From the NCBI GenBank assembly GCA_024867545.1, contig JANFNE010000001.1, positions 744,001-808,000 on the forward strand: a stretch of 64,000 nucleotides of DNA, read 5' to 3'. The notes below the pieces were generated by a model. The model saw only the letters and a program-made list of their open reading frames with translations. It searched no databases and was not told the origin of the DNA. The translations under genes and the position numbers were made by a program. Shown here one piece after another: positions 1 to 10,503 of this stretch (its first letter is position 1; every line of letters starts with the position of its first letter). This stretch comes from Phytopythium helicoides. Taxonomy: Eukaryota > Oomycota > Peronosporomycetes > Pythiales > Pythiaceae.

Positions 1-1527
1 AGACTTTCGCTTGTATGAGACCGAAGTCGCATCGACAGAGGTCATGCAGTACCGATAATTGATCATCATGGTCAGCGCGTTGGCTCGAGCTTGCACAGAC
101 TTGTCAGCCAGAAAGTTGATCTGCTCGACTTGAGCGCCATTTTGCAAGTGGAAGTTCGCCACAGGATCCCAGATCTTCTCGCCCTTGCGCTCGAATAAAA
201 TGTATCGTGCGCACGCAACTGTCATTATGTCGTGAATAGAAGCCAGGAGTTCGTCATCCGTGTACCATAAGGGGTCTTGCAGCCGCTTGAGTAGCCATTT
301 GTGAAGCACAACCGCTGTTAACACCGTACTTGATGGATAGCTGCTGGGCTTGCTCGGCGGTGAAGAAGCCTCGCTGGATTGGTACGTGGCGTTGCTTCAG
401 AGGAGGCTGCTGTAGGTATCCATCCGCCCTTGACAACGCGAGTCGAAACCAATCGCCAAATCCTGGCACAGGCGACAGCGTCGCCGAGGTATGACACATG
501 GGGAACATGTTGCTCATGCGCTGAATCGTCAAAAACAGCAAGTGGCTTGCAATGTTGAGCCCGCGAAGACCAGTATTGGAGCTCGAGACCGAGTAGAAGA
601 TGATGTGAGTCGGATTCGCGACAACCGGTGTGTCATGGTCGAGAATCGGCGCGATCTTGTTGCTCAGGTGGTCAGGTTGCAACCACTTCGACGAACACGA
701 GAGGCGCGTTGGACATGTGCGTGTGGAAAAGTCCGAAGCAAAATCGCATCGGTCCCCCAATGCGGCGCTGCAGATCGGCCCAGTTGCGGATCGGATGGAC
801 GCGCTCATTTTTGGCCACGAACGCAGCGAGTTTCTCTGACGTCGGGTCAATGCGCAGGAACCGCATGCCTGCCTGGGTCGCGAACAGGTCCCGCATGACC
901 ATGTCTAGGAACTCGAGTGCCTGCACACTATCGACCGGCAGCTCGGCGCGGTGCTTTCTGACCAAGTGGTTGAGGTCGAACGCGCAGCTTGAGCAGGAAC
1001 TTGGGTCCGGGCGGGGTCGTGCCGATGAGCAGGAAGAGCTGTTCGGCGAGCGGCACGAGGCCGCGTTTGATGCTCTTGGAGGTGTTGGGGTCGTTCTTGC
1101 GGCTGAAGCCGAGCGCGGCGCTGAGCACGCTGAGTACGAGCCCCGAGCCGCTTGACGGACGGCAGCGTCTTGACCATGAGCGACAGGTCCTGCACGCCCA
1201 GGTCGACCGCGAGCGCGAGCACGAGCTCGAGCTTCTGCCGCTCGGTGAAGAGCTTGTAGTCCTCGCACAGCTGCAGCGCGAACTCTCGGCGGCCGCTTGA
1301 GCCCGATGACGAACCCGTCGCCGACGTCGGCCTTGAGGATCTCCTGCACGTGCTGCGTGAACTCCTCGCGGTCGAACGGGCACCACGGGCGCCACGTCCC
1401 TCGCGACGCGCGCCTGCCGCTTGGCCTCGTGGCGCGCCAGCGTGCGCTGCAGCCACGCGTCGCTGCCCTGGAACGCGCCGCCGGCCGTCGCCATCGCCGC
1501 CATCGTCGCCATCGCGATCGCCGCCAA
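1..1527 (-). CDS. MLYCD: Malonyl-CoA decarboxylase, 3'-partial
   Basis: Decarboxylates malonyl-CoA to acetyl-CoA, in mitochondria, peroxisomes or cytosol depending on targeting. The minus strand encodes family blocks in order: a helical N-terminal domain (about 1350-900), the block VHPIRNWADLQRRIG (about 790-735), FYSVSSSNTGLRGLN (about 600-550), LSPVPGFGDWFRLAL (about 480-440) and the C-terminal DPVANFHLQNGAQVEQINF with INYRYC near position 50. The reading frame changes at least four times (near 1300, 1150, 970 and 300), so no single frame spans the gene; all pieces are collinear and conserved, which suggests base-calling indels rather than decay. The gene runs off the left edge before its stop codon. 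The start is uncertain; a Met-rich stretch at about 1527 is the best candidate. It lies head-to-head with PRPF4. Confidence 0.85.
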
Positions 1528-1660
1528 ACTTCAAGACAAGGGACTTGTAAACGGTGGGAGTACCGTGGCGAGTTGTGTAAAGTGCGAAATGTAAATTACG
1601 CAAACTGATTGGCTAAAAGGTCCAATTCCAGGCGACGGGACTGCTTCGAGGCGACTCGAC
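1528..1660. promoter_or_regulatory. Short divergent promoter between MLYCD and PRPF4
   Basis: Only about 130 bases separate the two divergent starts. It contains an inverted CCAAT box (ATTGG at 1608-1612, in CTGATTGGCT). Shared regulation is inferred from spacing only. Confidence 0.4.
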
Positions 1661-3311
1661 ATGGCGGAGCGCGCGGGCATCTACTTCGGCGCCATCAGCG
1701 GCGCGGCGCTGGTGCCCGCGAGCGTGCGGCATGGCGCTGGGGCGGGCGCGCTGGAGTCGGCGATGCGCGCGGGGCACGTGAACACGGGGGACGCGGGCGA
1801 CAAGGAGGTGCTGGCGCTGTCGGAGAGCAGCCGCGCGGCGCAGGACAAGCACGCGCAGCTGCTGCGCCGCATCGAGGCCGAGAAGCGCGCGCGCGCCATC
1901 GCGGTGCCCACCAGCGTCGACGAGGTCGTGCGCCGCCTGCGCCAGCTTGGAGAGCCCATCACGCTCTTTGGAGAGCGACCCGCCGACCGCCGTGAGCGCC
2001 TGCGCGAGCTGCTCGCCAGGCTCGAGATCGAGGCGGAGGAGACCGGCATGGTGCACCAGGTGCTGCGCGAGATCCAGGACCAAGGGGCAGATGGCACACA
2101 GGCGAGCGCAGTGAACGGCGCCAGCCAGCGGAAAGCCGCTAGAGGACCAGCTATTCTACATCCCCATCAAGAACGACGCGCTCAAGGCCACGCGCGCCGC
2201 GATCTTCTCGTTCGCGGCTGGAAGGACGACGGAGCGACTGCAGCGCGAGCGAGCATCGAGAGCCAACGACAGCGAGGCCGACGTGCGCGCGGCAAGGTTG
2301 TACGCCACGGCGCAGAAGATGACCATCATCGCGAGTCAGAACGGCGACGTCCGCCCGGTTGCGAGCGTGCGCTACTCCAAAGATGGCTCTCACGTCGCCA
2401 CGGGATCATGGAGCAGCTTGGTTAAGGTGTGGGATGCCAACAGCGCCGAGGAGGTCAAGGTCTTCCGTGGTCATGAAGATCGCGTCACGGGCGTCGCCTG
2501 GCACCCTCATGTGGGGTTCTCACAAATGTCAGGACAACTCGGACGCTGTTTGCCTATGCAGTGCATCTGCCGACGGCACCGCACGGCCTGTGGTCTGCTT
2601 CTCGAGCCTGAACCGCTCGCTATTCTTAAGGGGCATCGCGCGCGATTGAGCAAAGTCGACTTTCACCCGTCGGGCAACTATGTGGGCACCACGAGCTATG
2701 ACCAGACGTGGCGCCTGTGGGATGTGGCTACCGGCCAGGAGCTGCTGCTTCAGGAGGGCCACTACAAGGAGGTGTATGCGATCTCGTTCCAGCGAGATGG
2801 CGCGCTTGTGGCTACAGGCGACCTGAACGGCAATGGACGTGTGTGGGACCTGCGGTCAGGTCGTGCCATCATGCCGCTGCAGGGCCACTCGAAGCAGATC
2901 TTGTCGATGGACTTCAACATGAACGGGTACATCCTGGCGTCGGGTAGTGACGACCGCACCGTGCGCGTGTGGGACCTCCGGCAGCAGAAGAGCGCGTACG
3001 TGGTGCCAGCCCACACTGGGCTCGTGTCGGAGGTGCGCTTCTCACCTCAATCGGGCGAGCTGCTGGCCACGGCCTCGTACGACGCAACGCTCAAGGTCTG
3101 GCGGACACGCGACTGGAAGCTGCTGGGCACGCTGGCGGGCCACGACGGCAAGGTCATGGGCGTGGACTTTGCCCCCGACGAGCGCCACCTCGTGTCCTGC
3201 GGCTTCGACCGCACCTTCAAGCTGTGGGCCCACGAGAGCGAGTTTAGGACCGAGGACAAGCTGCCTCAACACTTGAATAGATATCCTTTGCCAGTCTACT
3301 CGGCGTCATGA
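1661..3311 (+). CDS. PRPF4: U4/U6 snRNP protein PRPF4 (Prp4), WD40
   Basis: Spliceosomal protein of the U4/U6 and U4/U6.U5 snRNPs, nuclear. After the ATG at 1661 comes the family's N-terminal splicing-factor motif (IAVPTSVDEVVRRLRQLGEP followed by ITLFGERPADRRERLREL, residues about 85-125), then the block LEDQLFYIPIKND (from 2139), and then about seven WD40 repeats to the stop at 3311 (for example GSDDRTVRVWDLRQQ and GFDRTFKLWAHES). The frame shifts once near 2110-2140, and a compensating pair of shifts lies near 2515 and 2585, where the alternative frame reads SHKCQDNSDAVCLCSASADG as expected for a WD repeat. These look like sequencing indels. It shares a short divergent promoter with MLYCD. 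Confidence 0.88.
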
Positions 3312-3451
3312 TGACAATCGCGAGTGCTCGACTTCGAGGTCGCCCAAGGCGATGGACAAGCATCTCGTCGAGCTCGTGTGGGTCATGCTTGAGGTATAGT
3401 CGCTATACGAGGTATACGCCCACCTCCCATCCATTGGACCACCAAGCCGAG

Positions 3452-4328
3452 ATGATGGAGCTGGAGCGGCGGTCGGCGTCGTCGAGCGACTCGGACGGCG
3501 ACTGGCGCGCGTGCGTCGAGTACGAGACCAAGCGCGTGCGCGTGGGCGCGCTGCAGGTGCTGGTGTTCCAGATGGAGGAGCTGCCGGTGGCCGCGTCGCT
3601 CTTCATGCTGGCCGAGATGGACGCCAACGAGACCGAGATCTCGGGCAAGCGCCTCTGGACGGGCTCCCACTTCCTCGCCAGGGTACGCGCGCCGCCTGTC
3701 GGCTGACCTCTATGAAAGCTACGCGGTGAGTGGCTTACGCTGCTGGGATTTGTTATGCAGTACCTGTGGCAGAACCCCGAGAGCGTTCGAGGCAAGCGTG
3801 TGCTGGAGCTCGGAGCCGGAACGGGCATCTGCAGCATCGTGGCGGCCAAGCTCGGGGCCGAGCGCTGCGTTGCGACGGACGGTGACGCCGAAGTCGTCGA
3901 GCTGCTCGACAAGAACGTGCAGGTGAACGAGGAGGACGCGCGCGTGACGGCGCACTCGCTGTTCTGGGGTGACGCCGAGTCGACCAAGACGCTGCTAGAG
4001 CGAATTCCGGACGCATTCTCGACCGCCGACGTGGTGCTGGCCGGCGACGTGCTGTACAAGAGCGAGTTGCTCCCGCTGCTGTTCTCGACGGTCTCGCAGA
4101 CTCTAAATGCTGCGGCAGTGTCGGGCAGAACCCCAGCGTTTCCTGCTCTGCCACATTCCGCGCGCCGACGTGACCCACGAGCGAGTGCAGGAGCAGATTC
4201 GCGAGTCAGGACTCACCTTTGAGGAGATGGAGCTGACGTCGAGCGAGTCCGACGACGCGCTGGACCTCGAGGAGTGCCCGCCTGAAGACGTCGAGCGCGC
4301 CAGGCTGTACTATATCACCAAGGCGTGA
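3452..4328 (+). CDS. METTL21/methyltransferase-16 family lysine methyltransferase
   Basis: Class I SAM-dependent methyltransferase of the protein-lysine methyltransferase-16 family; the substrate cannot be told from sequence. Exon 1 (3452-3682) carries the N-terminal strand region ending GKRLWTGSHFLAR; a 78-nt GT-AG intron (3683-3760) falls in phase 0; exon 2 begins YLWQNPESVRGKRVLELGAG, giving the SAM motif I ELGAGTG. The acidic ribose-binding position is in the ATDGD loop, and VVLAGDVLYK is the family's post-II motif (D-x-x-Y). One frameshift near 4110 is needed to reach the C-terminal part (FLLCHIPRADVTHERVQEQI) and the stop at 4328. The ATG at 3452 was chosen because it directly precedes the acidic Ser-rich N-terminus; upstream in-frame codons look like leader. 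It follows PRPF4 on the same strand by about 140 bases. Confidence 0.75.
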
Positions 4329-4419
4329 GCGTAGATAGTGTGAAGCATTGGACACAAGAGACACTCGTTCCCATTGAAGACAAAACAAAAATAAAGCTCT
4401 AGTTGTTAAGACCATGCAT

Positions 4420-7028
4420 TTAGTCACTGTCTTCATCACTGTCCGAGTCGCTGTCCGAGTCGAGAAGGCTGAAGGCATTCACCGGTGCGGACTTCTTGGC
4501 ATTTTGAGGGGAAGCCGTGGGTTTGTCGTCAGCCTCTCCTTCGTCGTCACTTTCCTCCGCTTCGTCGGCTTCCTCTTCTTCAGAGCCACTCTCATCATCT
4601 TCCGCACCGCGACGATTTCCTAGCGACTCTATCGCGACCCGACTGCCCTTGTAGTTGGGTGGCAAAAAGAATAACGGGACGATACCGTCGACAGTATCCC
4701 GCACGAGCTCCGAGCCTGCACGTTGGTGATCGGGGCGACCGCGGCGGTCTGTCCGGTACCCGCGCTTCTCAGCATACGCCTCACAAATAGACCATGGAGT
4801 CCATTCCTGTTGCATGCAAGCCCATCAGCAACATTTGGCTTCTGCAACAATCTGACCAAATCTCAACAATACTTTACCAATTCCTCATCGATCCCATCAA
4901 AGTGCTGGGTCCGCGGCTTCAGATCCAAGATTTTCTCCAGCTCAACATGCTCGGCAAGGAACCGAACAGCCGAATACGGCTCGCGAATCTGGGAGGAATA
5001 GCAGTCAAGCTGAGGTCAGACCAATCCGCAGCGACTTCCTACATTCTCCATGCAAACACATACCTGGGAGTAAGGATACAGCCCGCAGAGCTCCTGTAAG
5101 TACTTGGGAACTCCCGCAAAAGGAAACACGAGGCCCGGACAATCGCAGATACAAATCTCAGGAGTAATGAGGATGGTCTGCAGGCGCTTCGTGTGGCCCG
5201 GTGTGTGCGACACACTCACGATCTTCTTGCCCGCGAGCGCGTTGAGCACACTGGACTTTCCGACGTTCGGGTGACCAATGAGCCCGATCGTCACCTTTGG
5301 AGACCCATTGCCAGATGTTGAGCCATCTTCCTCGGCGTTTCCATCGGTAGGCACCTCTAGACGAATACGCACGTGTCCCTTTTGCTCCGTGTGCTCTTCA
5401 CGATCGCATCGGCGACAAAGGAGGTACCCGCGCGCAAGAGCGTCCTTCTTATCCTTCGCTGGGGCGTTGCTGCTCCCACCAGGTCCACACGTCATGCAGG
5501 CAATTGCAGCATCATCACCACCACAATGTTGACACCATGTCGGAGGCTTTTGGTCGCTGGTAGGTGTGTTCGTCGTCGTCATTGTCAAAGAGAGCTTGCT
5601 TTCTCTTTTGCTTGGTCTTGGCTCGCCGGCGGCCTTTTACTTGCTTGGTGCGCTCTGGGATGGACGGTGCGTAAGGGTCCAGGTACTGCTCATCGTCTTC
5701 GGCACTGATCGAATTGAGTTCTACCACGACCTGCTTGGCTACTTCAGACTCGATGCCACAGGCTTCCAGGATAGATGTCGCTCCCTTGATTGCAGATGCA
5801 TCACCGACCTCGAGCTTTTTGCTAGAAACGAAGTCATAGAGGATTGTCAATCCCAAAATCAACAAATGCGGCGCACATTTGCCCGTAGCAACTTTACCTC
5901 AACACACGCCGACGGTTGCTAATGTTATTGTCACCACGCACTTCCTGTGAGCGCGAGGAGAAGTACAAGAAGTGTGCACAGCGGAAACCGCTTCGCCAGA
6001 TAATTGCGCCAGAGCTCGACGACGCCAGCAGGAACCAGATCGACCTTGTTGAGGACGACCACCATCGGCTTCTTCAGATCGCGAGTCACCAAATCATAGA
6101 TGGAAGGTGGAATGTGCAGCAATGGGTTGCGGATATCCGTGACGACGACAATCTGTTTCGCAGTGGCATCAAACTTGGTGAGCTCCTGATCTGCAATCAT
6201 TATCACGATGCCGTGCAAGCTTATTTTCGTACATGTGTCGCCCGCTCAGTGACGCGCCACAGCTCACGCCAAACTTCTAGGTTGTGCTCAAAGTGGTTGA
6301 GCTTTTCGTTCTCATACTTGTCGTGGATGTCAGTAAGCCACTTGTCGAACATAATGCTCTCGTTCTCGTCGACTGCAAGCCGTTTGCGCACCGATCAGAA
6401 CGCGTACATCAAACTCCAGTTGCCAACCACTACCTGCACCTTTCTGTTTGGACATTTTGTAGCTCCACTTGGGCCGCTTCGGGTGGTCCAGCAGTGGGTC
6501 TCGCTCGATCTCTCGCGCGAGCAGCGGGGTCTGCCGGCGGTCGAGACGCAGCGGCTGCTGGCCCTCCATGAGTCGCAGGTGGATCTGCTCCTTGGTCTCC
6601 TTCACGAAGAAGCTGGAGAGTTCCTTGCCCACGGCGTCCTTGTTGTTCTTGCCGAGCGCCACGGTCAGCGTGAGCCTCGAGCCGGCGTCGCCCGCCAGGT
6701 CCTTGTTGCGTGCGAAGAAGTCAGGCTCCTCGCGGAACGCCGCGGCGTCCACCGTGCCGTCCTCTCGCGCCCCATGCAGCTCGTCCTCGTCGTCCCTGTC
6801 GGCGAAGAACTGCTCGTACTCGCCGCGGTCCTCGTCCAGCCGCGCGGCCTCATCCTTGCGCGCGTTCACGCGCTGCTTGCGCGCGCGCAGCTGCTGCTTC
6901 TTCTGCTTGCCGCTGAAGTTGGCGGACTGCGACGTGCGCGCGCGCTCCTTGCGCTGCTCCTTGAGTGCGTCGAGCTCCTCGCGTCGCTTGGCCTGCAGCT
7001 GCGCCTCGCGCGCCAGTCGCTCCGCCAT
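4420..7028 (-). CDS. GNL1: GNL1/HSR1-type circularly permuted GTPase with zinc-finger insertion
   Basis: YlqF/YawG-family GTPase of the GNL1 type, linked by family to nucleolar/ribosome work. At least six exons on the minus strand. Exon 1 (from 7028) holds the basic N-terminus with FSGKQKKQQLRARKQR. The block WSYKMSK, FDKWLTDIHDKYENEKLNHF and WRELWRV follows; then G4 NKVD (in VVVLNKVDLVP, about 6040), and only later G1 GHPNVGKSS (about 5265) and G3 DCPGLVFPF (about 5130), the permuted G4-G1-G3 order. The C-terminus has WSICEAYAEKRGYRT and ends in an acidic Ser-Asp tail, as in GNL1. Introns lie near 6350-6430, 6185-6235, 5840-5960, 5000-5060 and 4810-4890. A frameshift sits near 5560. Between G4 and G1 is a Cys/His-rich stretch (see findings). 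Confidence 0.85.
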
Positions 7029-7182
7029 GCCCCTCGACCCGCTGCGTCACACAATGCTACAAACCAGTCAAAAGCGTACCCATGCGGATCAGAATATCAT
7101 CAGGCGAATGGCTACACTTTCTACTTTGTTGCGATCGGCTTGCAGCGAATCCTGCGAACTAGCTGCTCTCCCGACCGGGTAC

Positions 7183-9925
7183 CTACTCTTGACTTTCGTC
7201 TGTGGGTGAGCCGTCGTCTCCTCCTAGTTGATCTACGCGTGCTTTAGCGTCGGTTTGGACCCCACCACTGGTGAACGCCCCGCTCAGAATCAACTCGAGC
7301 ACGTCCTCGCTTTCCAGCAATGCCAGGATTTTTGTGTGCTCGTGCGCGTGGTGTAGCTCAGCGACTTGCGCCTGTAGCACCTGCTCAGCCAAGATCGATA
7401 ACTCCAAGTCCTTGAATAACTCTGGATTCTTTGAGGGCTCAGCGAGGGTCTTGGCAGCACGAGAGCTGACGGACGCAAGATCCTTGCGCCACAAGTCCAT
7501 GACTAGCTCGACCTTGGATGGGCAATAGCTGCGCGCAAAAAGCGCTGCTTCCGGGAAACGTTTGGTCTCCTTCAGCACTTCCATGCATTTGTCCATGCGA
7601 TTCAGAAGCAGCCAGCACAGGAACGTAATGTTGTATCGGCACTTCTCTGACGTGAGGCGAGCAAGGCGTTCCAAACCAGTAGCATCGCCACGGCTCGAGT
7701 ACAGCATCAGCAGTTGGCTAAAGTCGTCGGCGCGGATCGCGCAGTCTTCAGCTAAGGAAAACTGGAAGCTGCTTAGCGCCAGATCGCTGAGCTGCTTCCA
7801 CTTGTGCTGGGTGTCTGTCGTCATGTCCTTCTGATCAATCTCCTGGAGCATAATGTCGCGTGCCAAGTCGAGCTTTGAGAGCTGTACAGCTAAGTCAAAC
7901 TTCTGATCTGGGTCGGTACTGAGCGCGAGAGCCTCCTCCTTGAAGCCCTGCGATTCGAGAAACCGCGCGACGTAGTTTATCTGGCTTTGTGGGATCTGGG
8001 GCAGGATCGCGTTCGCCGTCTCAAAATCGTGGCGGACAACAGCTGTTTGGTACTGGAGCATCACAAGAGACACCGAGTAGCTGTACACATTCTCTGTCTT
8101 GTCCATGAGAAACACAAGATCCTCACGCGGGAGGTAGCCCAAAATGTACAACTTTTGCTCCAAGTGCGCGAGCGTCATGATCTCGCCGCCAACGTAGTAG
8201 TTCAGATGACCGCTAGCAGTTTGTGAACAGGAAGCAGTCGCCAACCCAGGTACCTGTGCCCAGCCCTCTCAGCGATTTCATGGAGTAATTCAAACGCATT
8301 ATCGACTCCTTCGCTCGGTGAGTTGGCTCCGGTGGCAAATGACTGTGCAACGAGCTCCTTGTTGTAGCGAAGCACGAAGAAGCTGCTCCCGCATGCAAGT
8401 ACGACGAGGTTGCCCGCATCCGACCAGTACACGTTCTTGACGGCAACATCGATTTTTCGGATGAGACGCAACTCCTCCCAGTCAAACATGGTGATTGAGT
8501 CGTTTCCCTTGATTCCGATCGCACCGGAGCCTCCAAAGAGAGCTTCAGCAGATAAAGCGCGCAGTTTTTCGCTCTTGTACTCCTTGAAGTTCTTGAAGAG
8601 CGTGACCTTCGAGCCTCTCTCACGCACAACGTAGTCGCCAGTTCCAGTCGGGGACCACGCAAAGTCTAACCCAGCCCCGAACGCTTTGTTGCGTAGCTGC
8701 TGGGACGTGTAGATAATGTACTCGTCATTGCCGCACACAACCACGTAGCGGCCGTTATTGTTGTGCTTCACCTTTTGTGGATACAAATCACAGGTACCGA
8801 GATCGCGAGCTGCCAGCAAAACCTTTTCGCCGTCCTGTAGCGCCAGCTCAGCGACTACACCCTTGACACTCGCCGTGTGCACCTCGTTGTTGGTTGTCCA
8901 GATAAGCTTGCCGCTCGGGTCCATGCTGAAGACGGGTGTGTCGTGGCCAAGACGTAGCACGGTTGTGCCTTCATCGTAGCCTATCGCTACCCGATTCGAT
9001 GTTTCAAGTGCCGCTAGTGACCACGCCCGCTCGTTCCCATAGTTGAGCGTCGTCTCCGCGCGATAGGTGGTAGAGTGCCACATACGCACAACTCCATCCT
9101 CACACGCTGAGATGATAGAGAGGTAGGCGCGGATGGAAGATTACGGATGCGAGGTTGTTTTCATGTTCGTCGAATGTGTGCAAGACGGCTTTTGTCTGAT
9201 AGTCCCAAACCTTGACGGTGCGATCGTCGGCTCCCGAGACGAGGTACGGCTTGTCTCCACCGGGGTAGTAGTCGACACAATTGACGCCACGAGTATGGCC
9301 CCTCAAGTGTGAAGTGGGCGTGTGCCGAACCGAGACCCCATACACGAATCGTGCGATCCTGACACGCGCTCGCAAATGTGTTGGTGTCTTTGGGATTGAA
9401 CTTGGCCATCATAACGAAGTGGTTGTGGCCTTCAAACACCTGTGTGCACTGCCAACCCTTCTCCCAGTCCCAGAGCTTGATAGTCGCATCGTCCGAGCTT
9501 GTGAGCAGGCAGGGCAACGTCGGATGCACCTCAACGTGTCGAATGTAGTCGTGGTGGGCCACAAAGCTCGTGATCTTGTCCATGGTGTTGTAGTTGTACG
9601 CACAGACTTTCATATCGTCCGAGACAGTGACAACCCACTGCTTGCGCGCGATGAACCTGGCGCTGCGCACCGGCAGCGAGGAGACCTCAAGCGTCTTGAC
9701 GAGCGACTGCGTGTCATAGTTCCAGATCGTTACCGACCCCGTGTACAGCGCCGAGAGCACCCACGGCTCTGTTGGATGCAGGTCGACGCTCTTGACGCGC
9801 TCCGAACGCGCTGACAATTTCCGCTTGATGTCCAAGCGCAGCGGCTGCTCGGACAAATCGTAAAAAATCGGCTAGAGGTCAGGAACAGCACCAAGCACCT
9901 TGCACAACAAAAGAGGACCCACCAT
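7183..9925 (-). CDS. COPB2: Coatomer subunit beta' (beta'-COP)
   Basis: COPI coat subunit that packages cargo on Golgi-to-ER vesicles. An intron placed directly after the ATG at 9923-9925 (GTGGGT donor, 9845-9922, 78 nt) gives the universally conserved N-terminus [11 protein letters not shown]; the alternative ATG at 9856 would instead read intron sequence. WD40 repeats follow ([38 protein letters not shown]), then the beta'-COP propeller 2 and the alpha-solenoid ([60 protein letters not shown]). Frame breaks near 9300, 9125 and 8230 interrupt otherwise conserved sequence; the first is explained by one extra C in a GGCCC run. The acidic C-terminus ends at 7183. Divergent from alpha-COP. Confidence 0.93.
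9845..9922 (-). other. Intron immediately after the COPB2 start codon
   Basis: GTGGGT donor next to ATG, CCTGACC branch-like sequence, GAGCAG acceptor. Splicing joins ATG to CCGCTGCGC to encode MPLRLD, so coding exon 1 is only the start codon. Confidence 0.75.
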
Positions 9926-10503
9926 TGCAATGGCTAGAGACCGTGGTCCGCGGGCTTGAGTGTTGGTTTGGATGTGGCGTTCAAGCGCAGGTTTCACGAT
10001 ACGTGAGTCACGAAGGTTCACCCAGTGGCGTCCACACTACTGTACTGTACGCCGTTCATGTGTAACGATTGTGGCGATCGTAAACACATGGTGCAGCGCG
10101 CAGACTGTTACGAGGGAAATGCTGTAACTTTGTTCTCCTTCCTGTCAATTTGAGAGCAGTCTGAACGTCACTGCTGCCAATCACGTGCTGCCACCGCACG
10201 CCAACCTTGCAGCTTGAAGACCGTAGGGCTAGCTAGAGCTGTCGATCAAGACAACTACCAATCGCAGACGGCCAACGCACGCTAGACGAGGTGTGTATGT
10301 GCCAAATCGCATCACTCGGTTCCCTGCTTGCTCAGCAATCCTCACTCATCGTGCTCGTGAACGCCGTACAATAATTGGCTTCCGCTTTCGCACGGCCACA
10401 TCACGTTGAGAGCGGCCGCAACCGTGCTGTTTTTCCTGAGTAGACCTTCACGAAGGATATCTGGCCGCAATAGCCTAGGTCACTTGCCAGCTCGGGAATC
10501 GCA
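9926..10503. promoter_or_regulatory. Bidirectional promoter of COPB2 and COPA
   Basis: A 578-base gap between divergent starts of two subunits of the same COPI subcomplex, with no ORF of interest. It holds a CCAAT box fused to a CACGTG palindrome (CCAATCACGTG at 10177-10187) and an inverted CCAAT (ATTGG) near 10375. Co-regulation is an inference from the arrangement. Confidence 0.6.

Noticed and set aside
9730..9930. Alternative COPB2 starts (Met at 9856 or reading through from 9923)
   Set aside because: Only splicing 9845-9922 yields the universal [11 protein letters not shown] start.
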